DNA of 64,000 nt from Lachnospiraceae bacterium (GTDB taxonomy: Bacteria > Bacillota > Clostridia > Lachnospirales > Lachnospiraceae), in the NCBI GenBank assembly GCA_024680815.1, contig JAILBQ010000033.1:25331-89330 (forward strand), in the 5' to 3' direction. The translations under genes were made by a program, and so were the position numbers. This document shows positions 24,088 through 32,757 of the stretch, piece after piece. The stretch's first letter is position 1. The number at the start of each line of letters is the position of its first letter. A model generated the notes under the pieces. That model saw only the letters and a program-made list of their open reading frames with translations, did no database searches and was not told the DNA's origin.

Positions 24088-26283
24088 TTGGAAGAAAACA
24101 GTAAAAGTAAAAAGAAGCTGAAAAAACCGATTTCAAGCGGCGTTGCGAAGGTGCCGGTCATCATGCAGATGGAGGCACTTGAATGCGGCGCCGCTTCGCT
24201 TGCCATGATTTTGGCCTATTACGGGAAATGGGTTACCCTCGAGCAGGCCAGGACGGACTGCGGGGTATCCAGAGACGGTTCCAATGCCAAGAACATACTT
24301 ATGGCGGCCAGGAACTATGGCCTCAGCGCGGCGGGATACCGTCTTGAGCCCGAGCAGCTCAGGGAGTTTGCCACTTTTCCCTGCATCATCCACTGGGAAT
24401 TCGACCATTTTCTGGTTGTGGACGGATTCAAAAATAACAGGGTTTATCTCAATGATCCGGCAAGGGGAAGCTACAATATTTCGATGGAAGCCTTTGATGA
24501 AGGGTTTACCGGGATATGTCTGCAGTTTGAACCCACTGAAGAATTTGAGCCGGGAGGCAAACCGAAGAGCGTATTATCCTTTGCGAAAAAACGCCTTGTC
24601 GGGACAGGCGCCGCCATTGCTTTTGTGGTTCTTACATCTGTTATCTCGTCTCTTATTGACATCGTCAATACCGGTTTGTCCAGAGTATTTATGGATTTTA
24701 TACTGCCGGGTAATAATCCGGGATGGCTTATGCCCTTTATTATCATAATGGGTGCTCTGGCGGCCATTCAGATATCGGTTTCCTGGGTAAGCGCAATATA
24801 TTCCCTTAAAATTAACGGAAAGATGGCCGTGGTTTCCGGCAGTACGTATATGTGGAAGGTGCTCAGACTTCCGATGGAGTTTTTTTCCCAGAGGATGGCC
24901 GGTGACATTCAGGCGAGACAGGCTACCAATGAATCCATAGCGGACACTCTGGTGGGCACCCTGGCACCGCTCTTCCTGAATACCTGCATGATGGTGTTTT
25001 ATTTTGTAGTCATGATCCGCTACAGCCCTGTTTTAACCGCGATAGGGCTTATTTCCGTGATAGCTGACTTCTTTGTCTCCAGGATTGTTTCTGCAAAGCG
25101 GGTTAATGTGACCAGAGTACTTATGCGGGATCAGGGAAAGCTTTCCGGAATGACGGTTTCGGGAATAGAGATGATCGAGACCATTAAGTCCAGCGGAGCG
25201 GAGAACGGCTTTTTTGAAAAGTGGTCAGGATATCAGGCCAGCGTCAATACGCAGAATATCCGATATTCGAAAATCAATCAGTATCTGGGCCTGATCCCTT
25301 CCTCGATATCCGCTGTTACGGACATGGTCATTCTGTTCTGCGGAGTCTATCTGTGCATGAGAGGGCATTTTACTCTTGGTATGGTAATGGCTTTTCAGAC
25401 TTTTCTTTCCTCTTTCCTTGCTCCGGCCGGAATGTTGATTTCCGCCAGCCAGATGATTCAGGAGATGCGTACGAATATGGAACGCATCGAGGACGTTATG
25501 GAATACCCGGTTGCCATTGAGGGAGATAATACCGAGGTCAGGGAGGATGTTGAGTATGATAAGCTGTCTGGTCAGCTTTCCATGCGCAATGTGACTTTCG
25601 GTTATTCAAAACTGGCCCCTCCTCTTATCAAGGACTTTAATCTGGAGCTGAAGAAAGGAAGCAGCGTTGCCTTTGTAGGAGCTTCAGGCTGCGGAAAATC
25701 CACGCTTTCCAAGCTTATTTCCGGTCTGTATTCACCCTGGGAGGGCGAGATTCTCTTTGACGGGAAAAGCATTTCAGAGATAGACCGCAGTATTTTTACC
25801 GGCTCGGTGGCGGTTGTGGACCAGGATATAATACTGTTTGAGGACACGATTTCCAATAATATCCGTATGTGGGATTCATCCATTGAGGATTTTGAAGTTA
25901 TACTGGCTTCCAGAGACGCGAACCTCCATGATGACATTATGCAGAGAGACGGAGGGTATCAATATAAGGTTATGGAGGGCGGAAAGGATTTTTCCGGCGG
26001 TCAGAGACAACGCATGGAAATAGCCAGGGTGCTGGCGCAGGATCCGACGCTTATTATTCTGGATGAAGCCACGAGCGCGCTGGACGCACAGACGGAATTT
26101 GAGGTAGTGAAAGCCATCCGGGACCGGGGAATAACCTGTATTGTTATTGCCCACAGGCTTTCGACCATAAGGGACTGCGATGAGATTCTTGTGATGGATC
26201 ACGGGGATGTTGTAGAGCGCGGAACCCATGATGAACTTATAAAACGCGGCGGAAAATACACGGAACTGGTTACTTCGGAATGA
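24088..26283 (+). CDS. NHLM-type peptide ABC exporter with C39 peptidase domain
   Basis: 731 residues from a TTG start (GGAG upstream). The N-terminal C39 protease has Cys33 (ALECGAASLAM), His107 (FDHFLVV) and Asp123 (NDPARGSY), so the triad is complete. A six-helix ABC membrane domain covers ~170-450. The ATPase has Walker A GASGCGKST, signature FSGGQRQRMEIAR, Walker B LIILDEATSALD and switch His in IAHRLST. It should cut the leader after Gly-Gly and export the core across the membrane. It directly follows the precursor gene and precedes the second ABC protein, the usual NHLM layout. Confidence 0.93.
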   Translation: MEENSKSKKKLKKPISSGVAKVPVIMQMEALECGAASLAMILAYYGKWVTLEQARTDCGVSRDGSNAKNILMAARNYGLSAAGYRLEPEQLREFATFPCIIHWEFDHFLVVDGFKNNRVYLNDPARGSYNISMEAFDEGFTGICLQFEPTEEFEPGGKPKSVLSFAKKRLVGTGAAIAFVVLTSVISSLIDIVNTGLSRVFMDFILPGNNPGWLMPFIIIMGALAAIQISVSWVSAIYSLKINGKMAVVSGSTYMWKVLRLPMEFFSQRMAGDIQARQATNESIADTLVGTLAPLFLNTCMMVFYFVVMIRYSPVLTAIGLISVIADFFVSRIVSAKRVNVTRVLMRDQGKLSGMTVSGIEMIETIKSSGAENGFFEKWSGYQASVNTQNIRYSKINQYLGLIPSSISAVTDMVILFCGVYLCMRGHFTLGMVMAFQTFLSSFLAPAGMLISASQMIQEMRTNMERIEDVMEYPVAIEGDNTEVREDVEYDKLSGQLSMRNVTFGYSKLAPPLIKDFNLELKKGSSVAFVGASGCGKSTLSKLISGLYSPWEGEILFDGKSISEIDRSIFTGSVAVVDQDIILFEDTISNNIRMWDSSIEDFEVILASRDANLHDDIMQRDGGYQYKVMEGGKDFSGGQRQRMEIARVLAQDPTLIILDEATSALDAQTEFEVVKAIRDRGITCIVIAHRLSTIRDCDEILVMDHGDVVERGTHDELIKRGGKYTELVTSE

Positions 26284-26394
26284 GGATATACCCGTCGAAA
26301 GCCCAGAAAGGCTTTCGTCGGAGAGGAGGAGTGGCGGAGCGAGTGCGAGGATCGGCTTTAGCCGATCCGAACGGGAGCGAAGCAGGCGACGACG
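26284..26394 (+). repeat. Palindrome-rich intergenic element abutting the second ABC gene
   Basis: Two strong hairpins occur in 111 bp: CGAAAGCC/GGCTTTCG (26296-26317 region) and GGATCGGCT-TT-AGCCGATCC (26349-26368 region). The flanks are unusually GGAG/GCGA-rich, and TCGTCG at the left of the second part is complementary to CGACGA at the right end, so a larger fold is possible. It runs up to the ATG at 26395, which has no clear Shine-Dalgarno. It looks like a REP-like extragenic palindrome or RNA element; copies elsewhere in this window were not found. Confidence 0.55.
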
Positions 26395-28593
26395 ATGGGT
26401 TGGTTTGACGAACAGATTAAAAAAAGAAAACGGTCTGACTACGAAACCTTTGAGGAGTCGTTTGTCAAAATCGCGGGTTCTGTCACGGGCAGGGCGCTCT
26501 CCGGTCTTGCGGGGAGCAGCAGGCAGCGGGCTCTCGATGCAATAGGCGAGATCCTGGATTATTACCATGTGAAGGCCCGCGAGGTTCCGGACTCCATAGA
26601 GGATCTTAACGAACAGCTGGAATATCTCCTCCGCCCGTACGGAATCATGCGCAGAAGCGTAAACCTGGACGAGGACTGGTTCAGGGACGCCGGCGGCGCC
26701 ATGCTGGGCAGCTTAAAGGAAGACAACAGCGTTGTGGCATTGATACCGAAAAAATACAACGGCTACACGTTTTACAACAGTAAAACCGGCAGAACAGAAA
26801 ACGTCAACCGGGAAAGCTCCCGCCTGCTTAACAAAGAGGCAATTGCATTTTATAAGCCTTTTCCGTTAAAAAAGATCGGAATCGGCGGACTCTTTCGATA
26901 TATTTTAGAGAATGTCAGACCGGCGGACGTGGTTCTTGTTGCAGTAATGGCCTTTGTCATAACCCTTGTGGGGATGATCACCCCCTGGCTCAACAAGTAT
27001 CTGTTTTCGGATGTAATAGAATCCGGAAATTTAAGAATCCTGTTCGCAACTACGTTTTTCCTGCTGTGCTCTTCCCTGAGCGCAATGATATTCGGGATGC
27101 TGAGATCCTTTCTTTTTGAAAGGATAACCCTGTCACTGGACTTCTGCGTGGAGGCAGCCACCATGATGCGGGTGCTGTCCCTGCCGGCCTCGTTTTTCAA
27201 GGCGTACAGTGCAGGAGAAATATCCAGCCGGACAGGTTATGTAAGCTCGCTTTGTCAGATGCTGATCAATACTGTATTGTCGACCGGATTAACCTCGCTG
27301 TTTTCGCTGATGTATCTGACCCAGGTCTCTTTGTATGCGCCCTCACTTTTGATTCCGTCGGTAATAGTGACACTGACAACAGTCGTGATTTCTACTGTCA
27401 CTACCTTTACCCAGATGAAGATCTCAAAAAAGTCCATGGAGACTAACTCGAAGCTGAGCGGCATGAGCTATGCGATGATAACGGGAATCCAGAAGATCAG
27501 GCTTGCCGGGGCTGAATACCGGGGATTTTCGAGATGGGGCCGTCTTTATGCGGAAGCGAGCAGTTATTCCTACAATCCGCCAATGCTTTTAAAGATCAGT
27601 TCTGTAATCACAACGGCTATAGGGCTGATCGGAACAATAGTTATTTATTACACGGCGGTGATAAACGGGGTTTCCCTTTCTGAATACTATGCTTTCAACG
27701 CGGCTTACGGTATGGTCAGCGGAGCATTTACTTCTCTTGCGGGCATTGTATTTACAATTGCGCAGATAAAGCCGGTGCTGGAAATGGCAAAGCCGATTCT
27801 GGACGCCGAGCCTGAGATTTCCGAGGAGAAGCATGTGGTTACGGAGCTTCACGGCGGGATAGAGGTAAATCACGTATCCTTCCGTTATAACGAAAACATG
27901 CCTCTTATTTTGGATGACTTTTCTCTTAAAATCAAGCCGGGGCAGTATGTGGCCGTGGTCGGAAAAACCGGCTGCGGAAAGTCAACCCTGATGAGGATTC
28001 TGCTGGGCTTTGAGACTCCGCAGAAAGGTTCGGTGTATTTTGATAACAAAGATATCGCCTCTCTTGATCTTAAGTCATTGCGACGTAAGATCGGAACGGT
28101 GATGCAGAACGGAAAGCTTTTTTCAGGGGATATATATTCCAATATTGTGATCTCCGCCCCATGGCTTTCGGTAACTGACGCATGGGAAGCCGCCGAAAAT
28201 GCCGGAATTGCGAATGACATTCACGATATGCCGATGGGAATGTATACTCTTATCAGTGAAGGTCAGGGAGGGATTTCCGGGGGACAGCGGCAACGTATTA
28301 TGATTGCCCGTGCTATTGCCCCGAAGCCCCGGATACTGATGTTTGATGAAGCTACCAGCGCTTTGGATAATCTGACACAGAAAAAGGTTTCTGATTCTCT
28401 GGACAGCCTTAAATGCACCAGAATAGTGATTGCCCACCGGCTTTCCACAATACGGCACTGTGACAGGATCATTGTTCTGGAGGGCGGGAAAATAATTGAA
28501 GACGGCACGTACGAGGAGCTGATCGCAAGAAAAGGCTTTTTCAGTGAACTGGTCAGGCGGCAGCGGCTTGATACGAATGAGGCCGAAAATTAA
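26395..28593 (+). CDS. NHLM-type ABC transporter ATP-binding/permease protein (second subunit)
   Basis: 732 residues. The opening MGWFDEQIKKRK and acidic FEESF stretch are typical of the second ABC protein of NHLM bacteriocin systems. About 150 N-terminal residues replace the C39 protease and resemble a degenerate cNMP-like or accessory domain. Membrane helices follow at ~165-440. The ATPase has Walker A GKTGCGKST, signature ISGGQRQRIMIAR, Walker B RILMFDEATSALD and IAHRLST. It probably forms a heteromeric exporter with the C39-containing protein. Its start is identified by family, not by a ribosome site, which is missing. Confidence 0.9.
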   Translation: MGWFDEQIKKRKRSDYETFEESFVKIAGSVTGRALSGLAGSSRQRALDAIGEILDYYHVKAREVPDSIEDLNEQLEYLLRPYGIMRRSVNLDEDWFRDAGGAMLGSLKEDNSVVALIPKKYNGYTFYNSKTGRTENVNRESSRLLNKEAIAFYKPFPLKKIGIGGLFRYILENVRPADVVLVAVMAFVITLVGMITPWLNKYLFSDVIESGNLRILFATTFFLLCSSLSAMIFGMLRSFLFERITLSLDFCVEAATMMRVLSLPASFFKAYSAGEISSRTGYVSSLCQMLINTVLSTGLTSLFSLMYLTQVSLYAPSLLIPSVIVTLTTVVISTVTTFTQMKISKKSMETNSKLSGMSYAMITGIQKIRLAGAEYRGFSRWGRLYAEASSYSYNPPMLLKISSVITTAIGLIGTIVIYYTAVINGVSLSEYYAFNAAYGMVSGAFTSLAGIVFTIAQIKPVLEMAKPILDAEPEISEEKHVVTELHGGIEVNHVSFRYNENMPLILDDFSLKIKPGQYVAVVGKTGCGKSTLMRILLGFETPQKGSVYFDNKDIASLDLKSLRRKIGTVMQNGKLFSGDIYSNIVISAPWLSVTDAWEAAENAGIANDIHDMPMGMYTLISEGQGGISGGQRQRIMIARAIAPKPRILMFDEATSALDNLTQKKVSDSLDSLKCTRIVIAHRLSTIRHCDRIIVLEGGKIIEDGTYEELIARKGFFSELVRRQRLDTNEAEN

Positions 28594-28621
28594 AGTCCCG
28601 GACAGAAGTTTTAAAGAATTG

Positions 28622-28648
28622 CTGCCATAGAGAGGTGTTGGTTCGTAT
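28622..28648 (+). promoter_or_regulatory. Putative ECF-sigma promoter before the sigma factor gene (autoregulation)
   Basis: CTGCCATA starts at 28622 and TTCGTAT ends at 28648, with 15 bp between TGCCAT and CGTAT. The pair matches the motif before the precursor gene (23698-23723), including the following AACAT. A TGTTG/CAACA inverted repeat (28636-28640 and 28649-28653) encloses the -10-like box. This fits positive autoregulation by the ECF sigma factor. Confidence 0.55.
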
Positions 28649-28671
28649 CAACATGCAGAACAGGAAAAAAC

Positions 28672-29175
28672 ATGAATACAGAAGAAATCTATCTTGTCTA
28701 TCGGGATAAGGTCAGATCGTACATCCGCGCGAGGGTCAGCAATAATGAGGACGCTGAGGATATTTGTTCCGATGTGTTTTTAAAGGTTCAGAAGCATTTC
28801 GGTGAATATGACGCTGACAAAGGGGCGGTATCCACCTGGATTTACGCGATGACACGGAATACGGTAATAGATTATTACCGTACCAGGAAGACCTACGAAG
28901 AGGTTCCGGAGGAGCTTCCCGTAGAAACGGATCTGGGAGAGGAGCTATACCGGCAGGAGACTCTTCAGGAATTGGCGGATGCCATCGATAACCTGACAGA
29001 GGAAGAGCGGGATGTGGTGGTGCTTCATTATTATCACGAACTGACACTTCAGGAGATAGCCCTGAAAATGCATCTGTCATACGGGCAGACAAAGCTTCGG
29101 CACAACAGTGCACTTCAGAAACTGGGCAGATCCATGGGGGCAGGAAAAGGCAAAGGCGGATTTCATATTCTGTGA
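28672..29175 (+). CDS. ECF-type RNA polymerase sigma factor
   Basis: 167 residues containing sigma region 2 (DAEDICSDVFLKVQKHF, then STWIYAMTRNTVIDYYR) and region 4 (LTEEERDVVVLHYYHELTLQEIA, read as a helix-turn-helix with GQTKLRHNSALQKL). There is no region 1 or 3, as expected of the ECF group. Ribosome site AGGA. No classic anti-sigma membrane protein is next to it; the two following small genes are candidates for its control. A shared promoter motif links it to the zinc-ribbon precursor operon. Confidence 0.92.
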   Translation: MNTEEIYLVYRDKVRSYIRARVSNNEDAEDICSDVFLKVQKHFGEYDADKGAVSTWIYAMTRNTVIDYYRTRKTYEEVPEELPVETDLGEELYRQETLQELADAIDNLTEEERDVVVLHYYHELTLQEIALKMHLSYGQTKLRHNSALQKLGRSMGAGKGKGGFHIL

Positions 29176-29217
29176 TTCATAACCACAGGCTGCATGCAGC
29201 AGAAAGCAGGGATCGTA

Positions 29218-29412
29218 ATGGTAGAACGGTTAAGAAATCTTTTCGATTTTCAGCGGTTTGAAAGGAATCCGGGATTGCAGAGGCATATTTCCGCCGTTGA
29301 GAAGAAGTATAAGGTCGGCGATATACTTTCTGATGATGCTCTGGAGATGGTCAGTGCCGGAAAGTGTGAGTTTAATATTATAAACAAGCCGGATGATAAT
29401 AAGGAAGAATGA
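29218..29412 (+). CDS. Small protein with leader-like C-terminal motif, function unknown
   Basis: 64 residues from the ATG at 29218, with CAGGGA about 6 nt upstream; an in-frame ATG at 29194 would add eight residues. The N-terminus (FDFQRFERNPGLQRHI) is followed by ILSDDALEMVSAGK (36-49), which closely resembles the cleavage region of double-glycine leaders with Ala-Gly in place of Gly-Gly. The rest is a 16-residue acidic tail with one Cys. It might be a second exported peptide, or a sigma-associated regulator whose leader-like motif is read by the C39 protease. I cannot name a family. Confidence 0.65.
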   Translation: MVERLRNLFDFQRFERNPGLQRHISAVEKKYKVGDILSDDALEMVSAGKCEFNIINKPDDNKEE

Positions 29413-29445
29413 ATTTGACGGAAAGTTTCGGCAGAAAGGAATAAT

Positions 29446-30075
29446 ATGCAGACCGACAAAACATTTGTCAGCAGTAGCGGAACCGGCGTAGAAAAGGCTT
29501 TGGCCCAGAGTGGGCTTTTCAGTCGCACGGAGGGGCTGGCCCGAAAGGATGCAATGCATTTGAGACTTCTTTCGGAGGAAACCATGGGTATGGTCCGTTC
29601 CATTACGGAGGAATTTAATGCCATGTTCTGGATTCAGGGCGACAGAAAAAGCGCGAATGTTTTTCTGGAGGCGAGGGCTGACATGAACAGGGCGCAGCGG
29701 CGGAAGCTCATAGCGTTGTCCACCAACGGACGTAATATGGCTGTTCGGGGTGTGATGGGAAAAATACGGGAAATTGTGGAAACAGGGATTTCAGACTATG
29801 AATTGGTGAACTCTCTGCAGACAGATTACGGCACCGGTACGCTGATGTATGGTTCGATGGGTGGAAACGCGGCGGATGCCATGTCCCAGGCGGTTTTTTC
29901 CTGGTCTCTGCAGCGCTACAGGGACAATATAAAAAACGAAGAAGAAGAGCTGGCAAAAGTGGCGGTCGATGAGCTGGAAAAATCCATTGTGGCAAATCTC
30001 GCCGATGATATTAAGGTCGGCATCCAGAAGGACAGGGTAGAGCTTTCGCTGGCAATAACATTTTCCGGAACATAG
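29446..30075 (+). CDS. Uncharacterised protein next to the ECF sigma gene
   Basis: 209 residues, soluble, mixed alpha/beta, no signal or membrane segment. The stretch LRLLSEETMGMVRSI near residue 40 faintly resembles the N-box helix (EExxxM/N) of GHKL ATPases such as RsbW-type anti-sigma kinases. FWIQGD, FLEARADM and later a GTGTLMYGSMGG glycine-rich loop follow, but no canonical G-boxes are clear. Ribosome site AAAGGA. Position after the sigma and small peptide genes suggests a regulatory role; this is inference. It ends 6 bp before an MBOAT gene. Confidence 0.6.
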   Translation: MQTDKTFVSSSGTGVEKALAQSGLFSRTEGLARKDAMHLRLLSEETMGMVRSITEEFNAMFWIQGDRKSANVFLEARADMNRAQRRKLIALSTNGRNMAVRGVMGKIREIVETGISDYELVNSLQTDYGTGTLMYGSMGGNAADAMSQAVFSWSLQRYRDNIKNEEEELAKVAVDELEKSIVANLADDIKVGIQKDRVELSLAITFSGT

Positions 30076-30081
30076 TGTGTA

Positions 30082-31554
30082 ATGCTTTTTAATTCACTGG
30101 ATTTTCTGATATTTCTTCCTGCAGCGTTTTGTATATATTGGGCGTCGCCTGTAAAGATTCGGGCGTACGTCCTTCTTGCGTTAAGCTATTATTTTTATTT
30201 TAATTTGAGCGGCGCCTTTACGCTGATTCTTATTTGCGTTACGGCTCTTACCTGGGGAGCTTCCTTTCTGATTTCCGGAGCGGAATCCCCAAAGCTTAAG
30301 AAGGGTATCCTGGCGGCTGCCCTGTGTCTGTCCTTAAGCTTTCTCCTCTTTTTCAAGTATTTCAACTTTTTTTCGGAAGCCATAGCCGACGCCCTGAATT
30401 TTACGGGAATGAAAGTCCAGCCATTGACGCTGGCGCTTTTTCTGCCTGCCGGTATTTCCTTTTATACTTTTCAGGCAGTCGGATATCTTATCGATGTGGC
30501 TAAGGGAAAGATTCCGCCGGAAAAAAATCCGGCGATATACGCGCTCTTCGTTTCTTTCTTCCCACAGGTTCTGAGCGGTCCCATCGGACGCGCTGATTCC
30601 CTGCTCCCTCAGCTGAAAAGTCATAAAGCTCTGGATACCGAAGGCGCCTCCTACGGGCTCAGACTCATGCTTCTGGGATTCTTTAAAAAGCTGATAGTGG
30701 CCGATGCTCTCGGAAGATATGTGGACATCATTTTTCAGGATGTATATTCTTATTTCGGACTCACCTTTATTGCTGCCGCGATAATGTATACATTTCAGAT
30801 TTACTGCGATTTTTCCGGATATTCCGAGATTGCGCTAGGCACTGCAAGGCTTTTTAATATAGAGCTTATGACTAATTTCCGCTCTCCTTATTGCTCCAGA
30901 TCAATAAGGGAATTCTGGTCCCGGTGGCATATTTCCCTTTCCACCTGGTTTCGGGATTATGTCTATATTCCTCTCGGAGGAAGCCGTGTCGCGGTATGGA
31001 GAACAAATCTTAACCTCCTGATTACCTTTCTTGTTAGCGGACTCTGGCACGGGGCAAGCTGGACATTCATCTTCTGGGGCGGTCTCCACGGTATCTTTCA
31101 GATTACGGAAAACGCCATCGGACGGATCAGGGGACCGGAAAAACAAAGAGATAAAAAAGAAGAAAAGTGGAACCTCATCGGTGTTGCGAAGTGGCTCCTG
31201 ACCCTGGTGCTGGTTTCGATAGCCTGGATTTTTTTCAGGGCCAATTCTCTTCCTGATGCTCTGTATGTGGTGACCCATCTCCACAACGGAGTTGTGCTTC
31301 ATTTTGCCAACGCATGGAAGAAAATGATGGTTGACATGACCTTAACTCCCTTCGGAATTGTCAAGCTTCTGACAGCACTTGTTGCCATTATGGTTTACGA
31401 TTTTTTCTCGCTGAAGAGGGATCTTTTAAAGAAACTGGGGACTCTGAAGCTTCCGATCCGCTGGGCTGTCTATACGGCCTTTACCGTGCTTATTATCGTC
31501 GTCCGGCTGCATAACGCAGGCGGAAGGCAGACTTTTATCTATTTTAATTTCTGA
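30082..31554 (+). CDS. MBOAT-family O-acyltransferase
   Basis: 490 residues, ~11 membrane segments, opening MLFNSLDFLIFLP as in AlgI/DltB-like proteins. Conserved blocks: LFLPAGISFYTFQAVGYLIDV, QIYCDFSGYSEIALG, FWSRWHISLSTWFRDYVYIP and the catalytic-histidine region SGLWHGASWTFIFWG. These proteins pass acyl groups across the membrane to polysaccharides or teichoic acids. An SGNH-like partner is encoded immediately downstream. No clear ribosome site precedes the ATG and the preceding gene ends 6 bp before, so expression may be coupled to it. Confidence 0.92.
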   Translation: MLFNSLDFLIFLPAAFCIYWASPVKIRAYVLLALSYYFYFNLSGAFTLILICVTALTWGASFLISGAESPKLKKGILAAALCLSLSFLLFFKYFNFFSEAIADALNFTGMKVQPLTLALFLPAGISFYTFQAVGYLIDVAKGKIPPEKNPAIYALFVSFFPQVLSGPIGRADSLLPQLKSHKALDTEGASYGLRLMLLGFFKKLIVADALGRYVDIIFQDVYSYFGLTFIAAAIMYTFQIYCDFSGYSEIALGTARLFNIELMTNFRSPYCSRSIREFWSRWHISLSTWFRDYVYIPLGGSRVAVWRTNLNLLITFLVSGLWHGASWTFIFWGGLHGIFQITENAIGRIRGPEKQRDKKEEKWNLIGVAKWLLTLVLVSIAWIFFRANSLPDALYVVTHLHNGVVLHFANAWKKMMVDMTLTPFGIVKLLTALVAIMVYDFFSLKRDLLKKLGTLKLPIRWAVYTAFTVLIIVVRLHNAGGRQTFIYFNF

Positions 31555-31570
31555 TTAGAGGAAATATCGA

Positions 31571-32623
31571 ATGAAGCTGTTTCTGAAAAAATGTCTGTTA
31601 TTTTTTCTGATCCTGGGGCTTATATTCGTGCCGCCCGCGATGCTCTTTGATCCCTATAATATCTTTCACTGGGAGCATATTCGGAATAACGGGGTGGAGC
31701 CGAATAAAGCTTATGTGAAGATGAAGAATGTGCTGAAAAATCCGGATCGTTTTGATTCGTTCCTCTTCGGTTCTTCCCGAATGGGCTTTTTTGACGTGGA
31801 GAAAATGGATGACGGGACATATTATGATATGGCTTATTCGGAAGGGCTTCCCGCGGAACACCTGGATAATCTGAAGGTGATGATTTCCCGCGGTATAATT
31901 CCGAAAAATGTGACCATCGGTCTGGACGATATTTCCTATTTTGTGGAACCTTCGATGCATAAAACCCAGCTGTTCCGAAGCCCTTATCCCTGGGGACGGT
32001 CTTTAAAAGAGCAGGGGGAATTTTATTTAAAGTATTTTGATCTTATTACTATCGCCCAGTCAGCAGAGGTGGTGTTCGAACATGATGATGTGGATCCGGG
32101 ATACGGGGAGAGATTATTGCGCACCGGCACCGAAAATCTGGAGATCATTTCCGAATTCAATTATGAGGACCTGGACGCCACCTGGTGTGATTATTATGAG
32201 CCCAGAGAAAAGGTACTTGATGAAATCCGTGAACTCAAGGCGCTGTGCGGGGAATATGGCATAAACTTAAGGTTTTTCACGAATCCGATTAACGGCTATA
32301 CCTACGCAAAGGATATCGCGAACGGATATTTGGTGTTTCTGGAAGAACTTTCAGAAGTAACCGATTATTACAACTTCAGCGGTTTTAACGATATTACTCT
32401 TAATAATGCCCTGTATTATGAAACCAGCCATTTCACGCCGGAGGTTGCCGATATGGTGATTGACCGGATTTATCACGACCGGGAGGACGGCCGGCTGCTT
32501 TCTCAGGGTTTTGGATATTATGTAACCCATGATAATGTGGGAGACCTTCTGGATATACTGAAGGCGCAGGCGGTGAACTTCGATCTGCCGGTAAATACAT
32601 ATCCCGACGTCACGTCTCCGTGA
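31571..32623 (+). CDS. SGNH-like membrane-anchored O-acetylation partner protein
   Basis: 350 residues. One N-terminal membrane helix (LLFFLILGLIFVPPAMLF) is followed by an extracytoplasmic domain. The nucleophile block is LFGSSRMGFFD and the likely catalytic His lies in YYETSHFTPEVAD near residue 282, replacing the usual DxxH. AlgJ/AlgX/DltD-like proteins of this kind receive the acyl group from MBOAT partners and attach it to extracellular polymers. Ribosome site AGAGGA. It forms a two-gene unit with the MBOAT gene and is paralogous in role to the pair at 41608-44050. Confidence 0.78.
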   Translation: MKLFLKKCLLFFLILGLIFVPPAMLFDPYNIFHWEHIRNNGVEPNKAYVKMKNVLKNPDRFDSFLFGSSRMGFFDVEKMDDGTYYDMAYSEGLPAEHLDNLKVMISRGIIPKNVTIGLDDISYFVEPSMHKTQLFRSPYPWGRSLKEQGEFYLKYFDLITIAQSAEVVFEHDDVDPGYGERLLRTGTENLEIISEFNYEDLDATWCDYYEPREKVLDEIRELKALCGEYGINLRFFTNPINGYTYAKDIANGYLVFLEELSEVTDYYNFSGFNDITLNNALYYETSHFTPEVADMVIDRIYHDREDGRLLSQGFGYYVTHDNVGDLLDILKAQAVNFDLPVNTYPDVTSP

Positions 32624-32653
32624 GCGTTTCCAACGAAATGTAGTAATTTTTGG

Positions 32654-32682
32654 TTTACAAAACACAAAATGTATGATATTAT
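32654..32682 (+). promoter_or_regulatory. Sigma-A promoter of the large amidase gene
   Basis: TTTACA (32654-32659), 17-bp spacer, TATTAT (32677-32682). A leader of ~70 nt leads to a GGGAGAAGG ribosome site and ATG at 32758. Confidence 0.65.
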
Positions 32683-32757
32683 TGCCGGGATAGGTTACAT
32701 AATCTATTGAAATAAATGGTTTACAAATAATTCAAGAAGACGATTCGGGAGAAGGAA

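Noticed and set aside
28653..28709. 18-codon reading frame (ATG at 28653) ahead of and overlapping the ECF sigma start
   Set aside because: It has no ribosome site, starts 4 nt after the -10-like box and its peptide is featureless; probably chance.
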